NCBI RefSeq assembly: GCF_009754915.1
Contig: NZ_WPIK01000001.1
Coordinates: 186,001 to 250,000, forward strand
Direction: 5' to 3'
DNA from: Mucilaginibacter arboris
GTDB lineage: Bacteria; Bacteroidota; Bacteroidia; Sphingobacteriales; Sphingobacteriaceae
Length of the DNA: 64,000 nucleotides
Below the pieces are notes generated by a model, which was given only the letters and a program-made list of their open reading frames with translations, was not told where the DNA came from and searched no databases. Shown in pieces: positions 51,997-61,435 of this stretch (positions are counted from its first letter, which is position 1; each line of letters begins with the position of its first letter). A program made the translations under genes and the position numbers.

Positions 51997-53421
51997 ATGA
52001 AAGTAATTCATTTAAGTGCAGAATGTTATCCTGTTGCTAAAATCGGCGGTTTGGGAGATGTAGCTGGAGCGCTGCCCAAATACTTAAATCAGGCAGGTGT
52101 TGAAGCTGTGATTATGATGCCTTTTTACGAACGCAAGTTTGTACAGGAAAATGCATTTGATACCATCTTTCAGGCAACTACTACCATGGGCAACCGGCCT
52201 TTCTTTTTTGAAATTTTGAAAGAACGGACCGGAAAATTAGGTTTTGATCTTTATATCCTGAAAATCCCCGGCTTGCTCGACCGGACCGAAGTCTATGGCT
52301 ATGATGATGATATTGAACGTTTTGTAGCGTTTCAACTGGCATTTTTGGACTGGATGTTATGGTCGGGAGAGCAAACCGACATAATCCATTGTCACGATCA
52401 TCAAACCGGGCTGGTCCCTTTCCTGTTATACAATTCTTTCCGTTATACTTCTTTGTCTAATATCCGTACAGTTTTTACCATCCATAACGGTCAGTATCAT
52501 GGTGCTTTTGGCTGGGAAAAGTTTAGTTATCTTCCGGATGTTGATCCCTGGAGAACGGGTTTGCTGGATTGGAACGGCGGTATTAACCCTTTAGCTTCTG
52601 CGGTTAAATGTGCCGATGCTTTTACTACCGTTTCGCCAAGCTATTTACAAGAATTAGCTGTTAGCTCTAACGGATTAGAATTTTTGTTTGAGCTGGAAAA
52701 AGATTATGGGACAGGTATTATCAATGGTATCGATACGGATGTTTGGGACCCGAAAACAGACCCGATGATTTCCGCTAAGTACACAGCAAAAACTGTTTCA
52801 ACCAAAAAATTAAAGAACAAACAGTTACTATGCCAGCAATTCGGTTTTACTCCCGATAAACCATTGTTTACTTTTATTGGAAGGTTAGTGGTAGAAAAAG
52901 GTGCTGATTTATTGCCGGAACTTTTTCGGCAAATGCTTGCCGACCAGGAAAATCCGTCCAGCATTTTAGTATTAGGTTCTGGAAACGAAGCAACCGAACA
53001 TGAATTAAGTGTGCTAAAAGAAGCATTCCCGGGACAATACAACGCTTACATCGGTTATAACGAAGAATTGGCGCACCGCATTTATGCCGGTGCAGATTTT
53101 ATTTTGATGCCATCGCGTGTAGAACCCTGCGGTTTAAACCAGCTTTATGCTTTACGGTATGGTACGCTACCTATCGTAAACAGTACAGGCGGTTTAAAAG
53201 ATACGGTAATAGACATCAGTGAAACAGGAGGATACGGCATTCGTTGTAACGGAGCTACGGTGCCTGAAACATTTACCGGGGTAAAAAGAGCTATTGAACT
53301 TTTTAAGAACACAGCCGAATTACAATTGTTGTACCCTAAGGTAATGGCCCTCGATTTCTCCTGGGACCGTTCAGCTAAAGAATACATTAACCTATACCAA
53401 AGTTTAAAACCTAAATTATGA
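51997..53421 (+). CDS. glgA: Glycogen/starch synthase (GT5)
   Basis: 474 residues from ATG 51997 (MKVIHLSAECYPVAK). The ADP-glucose-binding KxGGL motif is present as AKIGGLGDVAGALPKYL, with VFTIHNGQYHGAF, TVSPSYLQEL, FIGRLVVEKG and the catalytic PSRVEPCGLNQLYALRYG. It elongates alpha-1,4-glucan from ADP-glucose. Its stop overlaps the glgC start by four bases. KEAFP is read from a motif copy at 53015. Confidence 0.96.
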   Translation: MKVIHLSAECYPVAKIGGLGDVAGALPKYLNQAGVEAVIMMPFYERKFVQENAFDTIFQATTTMGNRPFFFEILKERTGKLGFDLYILKIPGLLDRTEVYGYDDDIERFVAFQLAFLDWMLWSGEQTDIIHCHDHQTGLVPFLLYNSFRYTSLSNIRTVFTIHNGQYHGAFGWEKFSYLPDVDPWRTGLLDWNGGINPLASAVKCADAFTTVSPSYLQELAVSSNGLEFLFELEKDYGTGIINGIDTDVWDPKTDPMISAKYTAKTVSTKKLKNKQLLCQQFGFTPDKPLFTFIGRLVVEKGADLLPELFRQMLADQENPSSILVLGSGNEATEHELSVLKEAFPGQYNAYIGYNEELAHRIYAGADFILMPSRVEPCGLNQLYALRYGTLPIVNSTGGLKDTVIDISETGGYGIRCNGATVPETFTGVKRAIELFKNTAELQLLYPKVMALDFSWDRSAKEYINLYQSLKPKL

Positions 53422-54683
53422 GTTCCAAAGTAATCTGCATCGTATTGGGCGGCGGACAGGGATCCCGTCTGTTCCCCCTAACGGCTACGCGCTCTAAACC
53501 AGCCGTACCTATTGCCGGTAAATATCGTTTAGTAGATATTCCGATATCGAACTGCATCAACTCGGGCATCGAACGAATTTATGTACTAACGCAATTCAAT
53601 TCGGCATCATTAAACAAGCACATTAAAAACACTTACCATTTTAGTGTTTTTAGCGAGTCTTTTGTTGATATCCTTGCTGCAGAACAAACGCCACACAATA
53701 CAACCTGGTTTCAGGGAACGGCAGATGCAGTTAGGCAATCGTTACATCACCTTGCGCCGCACGAGTTTGATTATGTGCTGATTTTATCCGGAGACCAGTT
53801 GTACCAGATGGATTTTTGCAAAATGATAGACGAGCATGAAGCCAAAGGCGCTGAAATTTCTATCGCAACTATTCCGGTTGATGAAGCCGATTCTGCCGGT
53901 TTTGGCATCCTGAAAACAGACGAAAACCAGATGATCACTTCCTTTATCGAAAAGCCCAAAAAAGATATGTTGCCGGGATGGGATTCTGAAGTAAGTGATG
54001 AAATGAAATCACAAGGCAGGATTTACCTCGCATCCATGGGTATTTATATTTTTAACCGAAAAACTTTGTACGAGTTGCTGGAAGGAAATACCCGTACAGA
54101 TTTTGGAAAAGAAATTATTCCGCAATCTATCGGAACACACAAAATTTTAAGTTACCAGTATGAAGGTTACTGGACAGATATTGGTAGTATTCCGTCATTT
54201 TTTGATGCTAACCTTGGCTTAACAGACGAAATACCACAATTTAATTTGTTTGATAAAAGAAGCATTTTCTCGCGTGCACGCATGTTGCCACCTTCTAAAC
54301 TTTCAGGAACATCATTACACAATGCCATGATTTCTGACGGATGTATCATCCATGCAGCACATATATCCAGGTCCGTTATTGGTATCCGTACCCGTATTGG
54401 TGTCGGCACCACTATCCTGAATACTTATGTGATGGGAAATGATTATTATCAAAACCTGGAACAAATTGAAGAATACAAATTACAGAACAAGCCTTTAATG
54501 GGCGTGGGCGAGCGTTGTTATATCAATAATGCTATCCTCGATAAAAACTGTTATATAGGGAACGATGTAAAAATAAACGGGGGCAGCCATTTGGAGGATG
54601 GCGACTTTGGAACTTATACTGTTACAGAAGGTATTATTGTTGTCAAAAAGAATGCCGTCATCCAAAGCGGTACCATTATTTAA
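53418..54683 (+). CDS. glgC: Glucose-1-phosphate adenylyltransferase
   Basis: 421 residues. The nucleotidyltransferase site is LGGGQGSRLFPLTATRSKPAVPIAGKYRLVD, with GTADAVRQSLHHL and ILSGDQLYQMD. The C-terminal left-handed beta-helix carries GTSLHNAMISDGCIIHAAHI. It makes ADP-glucose for GlgA, with which it is translationally coupled. No branching or debranching gene is in the window. Confidence 0.96.
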   Translation: MSSKVICIVLGGGQGSRLFPLTATRSKPAVPIAGKYRLVDIPISNCINSGIERIYVLTQFNSASLNKHIKNTYHFSVFSESFVDILAAEQTPHNTTWFQGTADAVRQSLHHLAPHEFDYVLILSGDQLYQMDFCKMIDEHEAKGAEISIATIPVDEADSAGFGILKTDENQMITSFIEKPKKDMLPGWDSEVSDEMKSQGRIYLASMGIYIFNRKTLYELLEGNTRTDFGKEIIPQSIGTHKILSYQYEGYWTDIGSIPSFFDANLGLTDEIPQFNLFDKRSIFSRARMLPPSKLSGTSLHNAMISDGCIIHAAHISRSVIGIRTRIGVGTTILNTYVMGNDYYQNLEQIEEYKLQNKPLMGVGERCYINNAILDKNCYIGNDVKINGGSHLEDGDFGTYTVTEGIIVVKKNAVIQSGTII

Positions 54684-54685
54684 AC

Positions 54686-54697
54686 ATACTTCTTTTA
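54686..54697 (-). repeat. Dispersed motif variant (ATACTTCTTTTA on + strand)
   Basis: Two bases after the glgC stop. TTTTTGCCCA precedes it on the motif strand; these T bases are part of the neighbouring terminator. Confidence 0.8.
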
Positions 54698-54700
54698 TGG

Positions 54701-54737
54701 GCAAAAAGTCCCGGAAATTCCGGGACTTTTTGCTTTT
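54701..54737. terminator. Bidirectional 16-bp hairpin terminator
   Basis: GCAAAAAGTCCCGGAA and TTCCGGGACTTTTTGC are exact complements with T-runs on both strands. It lies between glgC and the convergent UlaG-like gene. Confidence 0.93.
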
Positions 54738-55413
54738 ACAGATCTATTGTTTGTCCTATTTCCGGTAAAGTAAAATTTAATCCGGCAGCAGCAAATTTGG
54801 ATTTAGCCGCTTCATGGTCTAATTTTATAGCTGGAAAAGTATCAAAATGAACGCCGATAATATTTTTACAATTGATAAAAGAAGCTGCTTTAACGGCATC
54901 CTCCGGCCCCATGGTATAATTATCTCCAACAGGTAAAAATGCCCAGTCTAAATTTTCATCTTCCAGCAACTTCATATCGTAAGTTAAAGCAGTGTCTCCG
55001 GCGATATAGATTTTTTTGCCATCAGCATAAATTACATAACCGGCAGGATTACCGCCATAAGTACCGTCAGCCATAGAACTGGAATGGATAGCACTTACCA
55101 TTTTTACACGTCCGAAATTAAAGTTGAAAGAACCGCCAATATTCATTCCGTGTACTTTATCTACATCATTTTTATTTAACCAGCCTTGGATTTCGGCAAT
55201 ACAAATTACAGTTGCATTGCTGTTGGTTTGAATAGTAAACAAATCTGCCACATGATCGATATGGCCATGGGTCAGCAAAATATAATCTGGTTTGATGGAA
55301 CCGATATCAATACCTTTTGCCAATTCATTTGGCGTAATAAAAGGATCAAACAACAATTTTGCTTTATCAGTTTCCAGCAAAATAGTTGCATGGCCGAAAT
55401 AAGTAGCTTTCAT
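54736..55413 (-). CDS. UPF0173/UlaG-like metallo-beta-lactamase-fold hydrolase
   Basis: 225 residues. The metal-binding motif is LLTHGHIDHVADL, and YFGHATILLET with LLFDPFITPNELA opens the fold. IYIAGDTALTYDMKLL supplies a bridging Asp and IIGVHFDTFPAI a late His. The substrate is unknown in this broad family. It is followed (29 bases) by ybaB upstream on the same strand. Confidence 0.9.
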   Translation of the reverse strand: MKATYFGHATILLETDKAKLLFDPFITPNELAKGIDIGSIKPDYILLTHGHIDHVADLFTIQTNSNATVICIAEIQGWLNKNDVDKVHGMNIGGSFNFNFGRVKMVSAIHSSSMADGTYGGNPAGYVIYADGKKIYIAGDTALTYDMKLLEDENLDWAFLPVGDNYTMGPEDAVKAASFINCKNIIGVHFDTFPAIKLDHEAAKSKFAAAGLNFTLPEIGQTIDL

Positions 55414-55442
55414 ATTTTCTTAGTATTTCTACCTTGAACAAA

Positions 55443-55757
55443 CTACTTTCCGAAAAGGTTTCCTAATGCCCCTAAATCGCCAAACATATTCTTTGTCATG
55501 GCAGCCATTTCTGCCTGGTTCAGATTTTCTGCCTGTTCTATGGCTTTGTTTACCGCTACGGCAAGCAGCTCTTCCAATTCTTCGCGGTCTGCTTCTTTAA
55601 AAAAACCATCTTGAATGCTGATGCTTTGCACTTGTTTGTTGCCGTTTGCCGTAACGGTAATCTTTCCGTTTTCGGCAGTTCCTGTTACAGTTATGCCATC
55701 CAGGCGTTTTTTAACTTCGTCTGCTTTTTGCTGTGCTTCAAATAATTTATCAAACAT
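55443..55757 (-). CDS. YbaB/EbfC-family nucleoid-associated protein
   Basis: 104 residues. MFDKLFEAQQKADEVKKRL and ITVTGTAENGKITVTANGNKQV match the family, with VNKAIEQAENLNQAEMAAMTKN at the end. It forms DNA-binding dimers. The sister motif (ATACTGTTTTTA, 55759-55770) touches its start and lies just beyond the stop of the upstream gene. Confidence 0.9.
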   Translation of the reverse strand: MFDKLFEAQQKADEVKKRLDGITVTGTAENGKITVTANGNKQVQSISIQDGFFKEADREELEELLAVAVNKAIEQAENLNQAEMAAMTKNMFGDLGALGNLFGK

Positions 55758-55758
55758 A

Positions 55759-55770
55759 ATACTGTTTTTA
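55759..55770 (-). repeat. Sister motif (ATACTGTTTTTA on + strand)
   Basis: Copy in the 21-base gap between the serine hydrolase stop (55779) and the ybaB start (55757). Confidence 0.8.
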
Positions 55771-55778
55771 GGTTATAT

Positions 55779-56984
55779 TTACTGATCTTCTGTTTCGTTG
55801 CCGTTACCGGTATAAGCACTTTTTCGTACAATTGGCATGCCGGTTATCCTAAATAATTCATCTAAGTGGAGCAGGCTGCCGTTTACCATATTTCCAAGCA
55901 ATACAATGGTTACATCATTTTTTAAATCCCTTAAAAAAATATGCCGGAAACCATGCCACCAACCCGTGTGGTAAACTACTTTCTGTCCGGGTGCTTCAAA
56001 CAAACGCCAGCCGTAGCCGTAATTAAAATGGCCGCGAAGCATTGGGTTTCGATTGCTATAAGCAGAATCCTGGGTTGCTTGCTTAAGTAAACGCCCTGCC
56101 CGCATAGCTTGGTCAAACAAATATAAATCAGCAATAGTGCTGTAAATTCCTTTATCGCCTACGGGGCCATCCAAAAAATTTTGTGCAACAGAATAACGCC
56201 AACTGTTACGATCGTGCCCAACCACATCAGCGGGAATTTTTTCATAAACCGCTTTAGAATAAACTGCTGTATGTGCCATTTCTGCCGGTTTAAATACATT
56301 TTCTTTCATAAACTGTGCATAAGGCATCCCCGATACTTTTTCTATTATGGCACCCAGCACCATAAAATTAGAGTTGTTGTACAGGAAACGGACATTAGGT
56401 TTGTTAAAAGGAGCTGGCTTATATTGGGCTATTAAAGCCATTTCCTGCGCATTGTTTAGCCCTTTTCTTTGATCACGATGTTCTTTACGGTAAATATCAT
56501 CTGTAAAATATACATAGTTCATCATTCCGGAACGGTGCGTAAGCAACAAACGGATGGTAATGCCATCGTAAGGAAAATCTGGGAAAAACGCTTTTACGTT
56601 CTGGTCTAATTTCAGTTTGCCCCTTTCCATCAGCATTAAAATAGCTGTAGAAGTTAATGTTTTGGAAACTGAAGCCAGTTCAAACTGAGAATTCAATTTC
56701 AAGCTGTCCCGCGTTAGATAATTGGCCCAGCCTAAAGCATTCTCGTACAGAATTTTCCCGTTTTTTGCAACCAGCACATTGCCGTTAAACCCGCTTCTTT
56801 TATGCAGGTTCTGCATAAAAGCGTCTATCCTTTTATCGGCATTTTTAGGATTGTATTTTAAGAGTGAAGCCGTATCAAACGGGACCTCGTATGCTGCTTC
56901 CTGGACTGTTTTTTTATGTTTGGAACAAGCGGACAGCAAAAAAAGGCCGGCCGTAATTGGTAGAAGGTAGTTCTGTAATCTCAT
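55779..56984 (-). CDS. Serine beta-lactamase-fold (class C/esterase-type) lipoprotein
   Basis: 401 residues with lipobox LLSAC (Cys20). The active-site set is SVSK (SxxK, in FELASVSKTLTSTAIL), YNN (YxN, in LYNNSNFMVLGAII) and HTG (VVYHTGWWHGF). This group includes peptidases, esterases and penicillin-recognising proteins; true beta-lactamase activity is not implied. It lies upstream of ybaB on the same strand. Confidence 0.9.
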   Translation of the reverse strand: MRLQNYLLPITAGLFLLSACSKHKKTVQEAAYEVPFDTASLLKYNPKNADKRIDAFMQNLHKRSGFNGNVLVAKNGKILYENALGWANYLTRDSLKLNSQFELASVSKTLTSTAILMLMERGKLKLDQNVKAFFPDFPYDGITIRLLLTHRSGMMNYVYFTDDIYRKEHRDQRKGLNNAQEMALIAQYKPAPFNKPNVRFLYNNSNFMVLGAIIEKVSGMPYAQFMKENVFKPAEMAHTAVYSKAVYEKIPADVVGHDRNSWRYSVAQNFLDGPVGDKGIYSTIADLYLFDQAMRAGRLLKQATQDSAYSNRNPMLRGHFNYGYGWRLFEAPGQKVVYHTGWWHGFRHIFLRDLKNDVTIVLLGNMVNGSLLHLDELFRITGMPIVRKSAYTGNGNETEDQ

Positions 56985-57175
56985 TAACCTGTAAAATCTG
57001 TCGCTTTAACGATCGCGAAAATAAGATATTATCTTACGAAAACTGGCTGAAAAGTTTCAATAATTATGATGCTTCTTTTACCTGCCTATTTTTTGTTTGG
57101 GTTGAAGGATAGAGGGATGACAAGAACGATATTACCATTGCAAGGGTTTGCGTTAGGGATTGGAAGGGTTTAGTG

Positions 57176-57232
57176 CGTAGCACCGGAGCGGAGCGCAGCC
57201 CTGGAAAGCCCGGCCCGCAGGGCAACGCCCAA
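57176..57232. repeat. GC-rich palindromic repeat
   Basis: The block is far richer in G and C than its ~35% GC surroundings, with internal inverted words (GCGTAGC; CCCGGCCCGCAGGGC). The style matches intergenic repeats common in Sphingobacteriaceae genomes. No coding potential. Confidence 0.55.
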
Positions 57233-57238
57233 AAAAGA

Positions 57239-57282
57239 ATACTTCTTTTACCACCTCAATTTTTGCCTGCTAAAAGAAGCAT
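57239..57282. repeat. Inverted pair of dispersed motifs
   Basis: ATACTTCTTTTA (57239-57250) and TAAAAGAAGCAT (57271-57282) can pair over 13 bases with one mismatch around a 20-base loop. Confidence 0.85.
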
Positions 57283-57306
57283 TGTAATTTTCTTAAAGTT
57301 TATAGC

Positions 57307-57334
57307 GTTGCTTTTAGATTAAGCCCTAAATTTG
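57307..57334 (+). promoter_or_regulatory. Bacteroidota-type promoter upstream of fumC
   Basis: GTTG at 57307-57310 (-33-like) and TAAATTTG at 57327-57334 (-7, exact TAnnTTTG) with a 16-base spacer, 23 bases before the ATG. Confidence 0.5.
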
Positions 57335-57357
57335 GCTGCAATTATCGAATTAAAATT

Positions 57358-58755
57358 ATGAGTTTCAGAACCGAACATGATACGATGGGCGCGGTGCAAG
57401 TGCCTGCCGACAAATACTGGGGCGCGCAAACCGAACGTTCGCGTAACAATTTTAAAATTGGCCCGGCGGCGAGTATGCCGGTAGAAATTATCGAAGCTTT
57501 TGCTTACCTGAAAAAAGCTGCTGCTTTTACCAACACAGATTTGGGTGTTTTACCTGCTGAAAAACGCGACCTGATTGCGCAGGTTTGCGATGAGATTTTA
57601 GAAGGGAAATTAGCAGATGAATTTCCGCTGGTGATCTGGCAAACCGGTTCGGGCACGCAATCGAACATGAATGTGAATGAAGTTGTAGCTAACCGCGCGC
57701 ATGTTTTACAAGGAAATGCTTTGGGCGAAGGCAAAACTTTTATCCACCCGAATGATGATGTGAACAAGTCACAATCTTCCAACGATACTTACCCGACTGC
57801 CATGCATATTGCTGCTTATAAAGTGGTTGTGGAAACGACCATTCCGGGTGTTGAGAAGTTAAGGGATACACTTCAGGCAAAATCTGAAGAATTTAAAAGT
57901 GTGGTTAAAATTGGCCGTACACATTTAATGGATGCTACGCCGCTTACTTTAGGCCAGGAATTTTCCGGTTATGTTTCGCAGTTAACACATGGTTTAAAAG
58001 CTTTAAGAAATACTTTAGATCATCTTTCTGAACTGGCTTTAGGCGGAACTGCGGTTGGGACCGGTATCAACACACCAAAAGGTTATGATGTAAAAGTGGC
58101 TGAGTATATTGCCAAGTTTACCAATCTGCCTTTTATCACTGCCGAAAATAAATTTGAAGCTTTGGCTGCGCATGATGCAATTGTAGAAACACATGGCGCA
58201 TTAAAGCAAATTGCGGTTTCTTTAATGAAAATTGCAAATGATATCCGGATGCTGGCTTCTGGGCCACGTTCTGGTATTGGCGAAATCCATATCCCGGATA
58301 ATGAGCCCGGTTCTTCTATCATGCCTGGAAAAGTAAATCCAACCCAAAACGAAGCCGTAACCATGGTTGCCGCACAAGTGATGGGAAATGATGTTACCAT
58401 TTCTATCGGCGGCTCTAACGGCCATTACGAATTGAACGTTTTTAAACCGGTTATGGCTGCTGCCTTTTTACAATCAGCACGTTTAATTGGCGATGCCTGC
58501 GTTTCTTTTAACGATCATTGTGCTGTTGGTATCACACCAAATTATGATGGTATTAAAAAGCACCTTGAAAATTCACTAATGTTGGTTACGGCTTTAAACC
58601 CCCATATTGGTTATGAAAATGCGGCCAAAATTGCTAAAACAGCTTTAAAAGAAAATCAATCCTTGCGCGAAGCAGCCCTAAGTTTAGGTTTGTTGACGAA
58701 TGAGCAGTTTGACGAATGGGTTCGACCAGAGAATATGATTGGCGGTTTGAAATAA
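57358..58755 (+). CDS. fumC: Class II fumarate hydratase
   Basis: 465 residues, standard length. [32 protein letters not shown] and the superfamily signature [15 protein letters not shown] are plain, with [14 protein letters not shown] (active-site loop) and [13 protein letters not shown]. It interconverts fumarate and malate in the TCA cycle as a homotetramer. A lipoprotein gene follows after a short hairpin. Confidence 0.97.
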   Translation: MSFRTEHDTMGAVQVPADKYWGAQTERSRNNFKIGPAASMPVEIIEAFAYLKKAAAFTNTDLGVLPAEKRDLIAQVCDEILEGKLADEFPLVIWQTGSGTQSNMNVNEVVANRAHVLQGNALGEGKTFIHPNDDVNKSQSSNDTYPTAMHIAAYKVVVETTIPGVEKLRDTLQAKSEEFKSVVKIGRTHLMDATPLTLGQEFSGYVSQLTHGLKALRNTLDHLSELALGGTAVGTGINTPKGYDVKVAEYIAKFTNLPFITAENKFEALAAHDAIVETHGALKQIAVSLMKIANDIRMLASGPRSGIGEIHIPDNEPGSSIMPGKVNPTQNEAVTMVAAQVMGNDVTISIGGSNGHYELNVFKPVMAAAFLQSARLIGDACVSFNDHCAVGITPNYDGIKKHLENSLMLVTALNPHIGYENAAKIAKTALKENQSLREAALSLGLLTNEQFDEWVRPENMIGGLK

Positions 58756-58802
58756 TCGTTTCAAGACACACAAACTAAAAGCCTTACGGCCTCACCCTAA
58801 AT

Positions 58803-58821
58803 CCCTCTCCAATGGAGAGGG
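58803..58821. terminator. 8-bp hairpin after fumC, REP-like
   Basis: CCCTCTCC and GGAGAGGG pair around AAT. The preceding CTCACCCTAAAT is part of a repeat type frequent between genes in Bacteroidota. No T-run follows, so termination is uncertain. Confidence 0.45.
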
Positions 58822-58834
58822 ACTTGCCTTTCTG

Positions 58835-59332
58835 ATGTATAAAAAAACGTGCTTCTTTTACCTGCTATTTTTTGTTGCGTTGGCTTCTTGTAAGTTTAAT
58901 CCGGCTTTGCAAAACGTTGGTACAGATTTTTTACAGGGAGAATGGGCGCAGGATTCAGTAAAGCTGCAAAAAAAATTGCTAAACTATAGTCTGTATCAAT
59001 TCCGGTTTAGCTGCGATTCTGTTTTTATCACTACTAATAATTTCAGCAAAGTAAATTACGGAACCGATACCTGTATGAACCAGGGTAAATGGAAAGAATA
59101 TGTGCGGGGAAAATATGAACTGCACCACGATACATTACGTGTAAGAGGCTTGTACTGCAACCCGGATTTCAGCCTGAAAAATACCGGCTGCTTTCATACC
59201 GGCGTGTATGAAGATCTGTTTAAACTGCAGAAACAAACCGATTCTTTGTTTCATGTTACCAGTTTTTCCAGTACCGTTCCGTTTAATCTACGCTTAATTA
59301 AAAGAATTGCTTGTAATCCAAAACCATTATAA
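58835..59332 (+). CDS. Lipoprotein of unknown function
   Basis: 165 residues. The lipobox is ALASC (Cys19). The mature part has WAQDSVKLQKKLLNYSLYQF, several Cys (CDSV, DTCMN, GLYCN, TGCFH) and a beta-rich look. I recognise no domain. Five residues of the signal peptide (TCFFY) are read from a dispersed motif copy at 58849. It overlaps or abuts the nuclease gene downstream (next ATG five bases after the stop). Confidence 0.7.
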   Translation: MYKKTCFFYLLFFVALASCKFNPALQNVGTDFLQGEWAQDSVKLQKKLLNYSLYQFRFSCDSVFITTNNFSKVNYGTDTCMNQGKWKEYVRGKYELHHDTLRVRGLYCNPDFSLKNTGCFHTGVYEDLFKLQKQTDSLFHVTSFSSTVPFNLRLIKRIACNPKPL

Positions 59333-59336
59333 AAAG

Positions 59337-60131
59337 ATGAAAAAAAACAAACTTAGTATGCTTCTTTTAGGTATACTTTTTTCTTACCTGCCCTTGCAAA
59401 GTATGGCTTGGGGAATGTTAGGCCATCGCGTTGTGGGACAAATTGCCGATAGTTACTTAACCAAAAAGGCACGCAAAAATATTGAACTGATCTTAGGCGG
59501 AGAATCTGTAGCGATGGCAAGTACCTGGGGCGATTTTATTAAAGCTGACCCGGCCTACAACTATTTATCGCCCTGGCATTATATTGATTTTGACAAGCCT
59601 TATTCATACCCGGAAATGCAGGCTTTTTTAAAGCAGGATACCGCGGTTGATGCTTATACCAAACTCAACCTGATTATTGCCCAGCTGAAAAATAAAAACC
59701 TGGAGCAGGACAAAAAGCTGCTTTATCTGCGGATGCTTATTCATATTGTAGGAGATGTGCACCAGCCTATGCACACCGCACATACGGAAGATAAAGGCGG
59801 CAACGATGTAAAACTATTCTGGTTTAACAAACCCACCAACTTACATGCACTTTGGGATTCTGAAATGATTGACGACGAGCAATTGAGCTATACGGAATAT
59901 GCCAACTGGATTAACCGCAGCACAAAAGAACAACGTGACGCTTTACAGCACGACAATATCAGCAAATGGCTGTACGAATCAAGCCAAATCTCCGAAAAAT
60001 TATATGCTGAACTAAAACCCAATGTCCATTTAAGCTATCGTTATACCTTCGATCATATTGCCATAGCCAACCAGCAATTGTTAAAAGGCGGCATTCGTTT
60101 AGCTGGAATTTTAAATCAGTTGTTTGGATAG
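59337..60131 (+). CDS. S1/P1-type zinc nuclease, exported
   Basis: 264 residues from ATG 59337 (MKKNKLSMLLLG); the longer reading frame has no signal features. Cleavage after SMA would expose Trp as the N-terminal zinc ligand (WGMLGHRVVGQIA). Other ligands are in SPWHYIDFD, LIHIVGDVHQPMHTAH and GGNDVKLFW. Three zinc ions are expected. It degrades single-stranded nucleic acid and 3'-nucleotides in the periplasm or outside. A large inverted repeat follows. Confidence 0.93.
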   Translation: MKKNKLSMLLLGILFSYLPLQSMAWGMLGHRVVGQIADSYLTKKARKNIELILGGESVAMASTWGDFIKADPAYNYLSPWHYIDFDKPYSYPEMQAFLKQDTAVDAYTKLNLIIAQLKNKNLEQDKKLLYLRMLIHIVGDVHQPMHTAHTEDKGGNDVKLFWFNKPTNLHALWDSEMIDDEQLSYTEYANWINRSTKEQRDALQHDNISKWLYESSQISEKLYAELKPNVHLSYRYTFDHIAIANQQLLKGGIRLAGILNQLFG

Positions 60132-60137
60132 ATTTAA

Positions 60138-60203
60138 AAGAGCGAGGAGCGGAGAAGAAAGATATATAAAGCGTTATATCCATTTTCTCCGCTCCCCGCT
60201 CTT
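60138..60203. terminator. 19-bp inverted repeat with inner palindrome
   Basis: 60138-60156 and 60185-60203 are complements with one mismatch. The spacer contains GATATA...TATATC (60161-60180). A third copy of the GCTCCCCGCTCTT word follows near 60222-60236. It separates the nuclease from the phosphatase gene. Confidence 0.75.
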
Positions 60204-60257
60204 CTAAAATTTATCTTTCAATCGCTCCCCGCTCTTTCATCCTCACTCTCTCTCTCC

Positions 60258-60692
60258 ATGAAAATACTAATGGTTTGCCTCGGTAACATTTGTCGTTCGC
60301 CTTTGGCAGAAGGCATTATGAAACAGCAGGTAAAAGAAGCAGGTTTAGATTGGGAAGTTGATTCTGCCGGAACCGGAAACTGGCACGTAGGCGAAGGTCC
60401 AGACCGGCGTTCTACCCGTACTGCCAGAAATCATGGTATCAATATCAGCAAGCAGGTTTGCCGACAGTTTAAGGTGCAGGATTTTGATAATTTCGATTTG
60501 ATTCTGGTGATGGACAGAAATAACCGTGCTGATGTTTTAGCTCTCGCCCGAAACCAACACGACCGCGACAAAGTAAAACTGTTGTTGAATGATAAAGAAG
60601 TGCCCGATCCGTATTTTGATGACAGGCAGTTTGAGCCTGTATTTGATTTGATTGAAAGTGGCTGTAAGGATTTGATCCGGAAATATAAGTGA
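60258..60692 (+). CDS. Low-molecular-weight protein tyrosine phosphatase
   Basis: 144 residues. The P-loop is VCLGNICRSPLAEG (CX5R) and the general-acid motif is VPDPYFDD. These enzymes remove phosphate from tyrosine or arginine in proteins; some act on bacterial tyrosine kinases of polysaccharide export, none of which is nearby. KEAGL is read from a motif variant at 60331. Confidence 0.93.
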   Translation: MKILMVCLGNICRSPLAEGIMKQQVKEAGLDWEVDSAGTGNWHVGEGPDRRSTRTARNHGINISKQVCRQFKVQDFDNFDLILVMDRNNRADVLALARNQHDRDKVKLLLNDKEVPDPYFDDRQFEPVFDLIESGCKDLIRKYK

Positions 60693-60736
60693 TGGCGAAT
60701 GGTTCATTGATCACTAACAGCTATCAGGAATTCAAA

Positions 60737-60748
60737 ATACTTCTTTTA
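60737..60748 (-). repeat. Dispersed motif variant (ATACTTCTTTTA on + strand)
   Basis: 45 bases after the phosphatase stop; TTTTATACCGA precedes it on the motif strand. Confidence 0.8.
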
Positions 60749-60801
60749 TCGGTATAAAATTGCCCTATTTTTTTATTGGTTTGATTAGCGTAACTTTAAG
60801 T

Positions 60802-61044
60802 ATGATTAGAGAAATTGTAGAGGTTGCGGAAGAAACTATTATCCTAAAACTTCCTAAAAACTTAATTGGGAAAAAGGTAGAAGTAATTGCTTATGATATA
60901 ACAGAGCAACAAAATATTGTACCTGCTGAAATTCCTTTTAATCCTGACAAATTGAAAGACATACAAGAGCGGTACGATAAACTTCCTCGTATTTCGCACG
61001 AAAATTATAAGTTTGATCGGGACGAGGCCAACAATTATGAATAA
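60802..61044 (+). CDS. Antitoxin of a PIN-toxin pair
   Basis: 80 residues from ATG 60802 (MIREIVEVAEETIILKLP); the frame upstream is hydrophobic and not part of the family. The N-terminal half resembles a MazE/AbrB-like beta hairpin (TIILKLPKNLIGKKVEVIAYD) and the C-terminal half an acidic toxin-wrapping tail (YDKLPRISHENYKFDRDEAN). It overlaps the PIN gene by eight bases. Confidence 0.75.
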   Translation: MIREIVEVAEETIILKLPKNLIGKKVEVIAYDITEQQNIVPAEIPFNPDKLKDIQERYDKLPRISHENYKFDRDEANNYE

Positions 61045-61435
61045 TATTTTTGTTGATTCTAACATTGTATTGTATCTTATGGATGTAGATGAACATAAGA
61101 AAATTATATCCAGAAAACTGCTTTCAAACAATCCTACTATTTGCACCCAGGTATTAACAGAAGTGGCAAATGTTTGTAAATACCGATTTAAGTATAAAAA
61201 ACACGAGTTGCTAATTTTGTGGAGCGATTTATTAAGGGATTGTACTTTAATTCCTACCGATCATCAATCCGTTCACAAAGCAATTCAATTAGTAGAACTT
61301 TATGATTTTCAACTTTTTGATGCACTAATTATAGCTGATGCTTTAAAAGCAAATTGCACCATTCTTTATTCCGAAGATATGCAGCACAAAATGTTGTTAG
61401 AAAACAAGCTAACCATCATCAATCCTTTTTTGTAA
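61037..61435 (+). CDS. PIN-domain toxin (VapC-like)
   Basis: 132 residues from ATG 61037 (MNNIFVDSNIVLYLMD). The acidic PIN residues are VDSNIVLYL (Asp7), TQVLTEVANV (Glu), FDALIIADALKANC (Asp) and LYSEDMQHK (late acidic). It is an RNase toxin by family. The preceding overlapping gene is its antitoxin. Composition is AT-rich like the other PIN pair. Confidence 0.88.
   Translation: MNNIFVDSNIVLYLMDVDEHKKIISRKLLSNNPTICTQVLTEVANVCKYRFKYKKHELLILWSDLLRDCTLIPTDHQSVHKAIQLVELYDFQLFDALIIADALKANCTILYSEDMQHKMLLENKLTIINPFL

Larger units (their letters stand above)
56985..57357. other. 373-base gene-free region with three motif copies and a GC-rich repeat
   Basis: Holds an exact motif at 57069-57080 (minus), an inverted pair at 57239-57282, a GC-rich block with GCGGAGCGCAGCC / GGCCCGCAGGGC words at about 57176-57232, and a promoter for fumC at the right end. 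No ORF is supported. Confidence 0.7.

Noticed and set aside
55779-56984. True antibiotic-resistance beta-lactamase
   Set aside because: SxxK, YxN and HTG are shared with esterases and peptidases, and the lipoprotein form with a YNN loop gives no specific support for beta-lactam hydrolysis.
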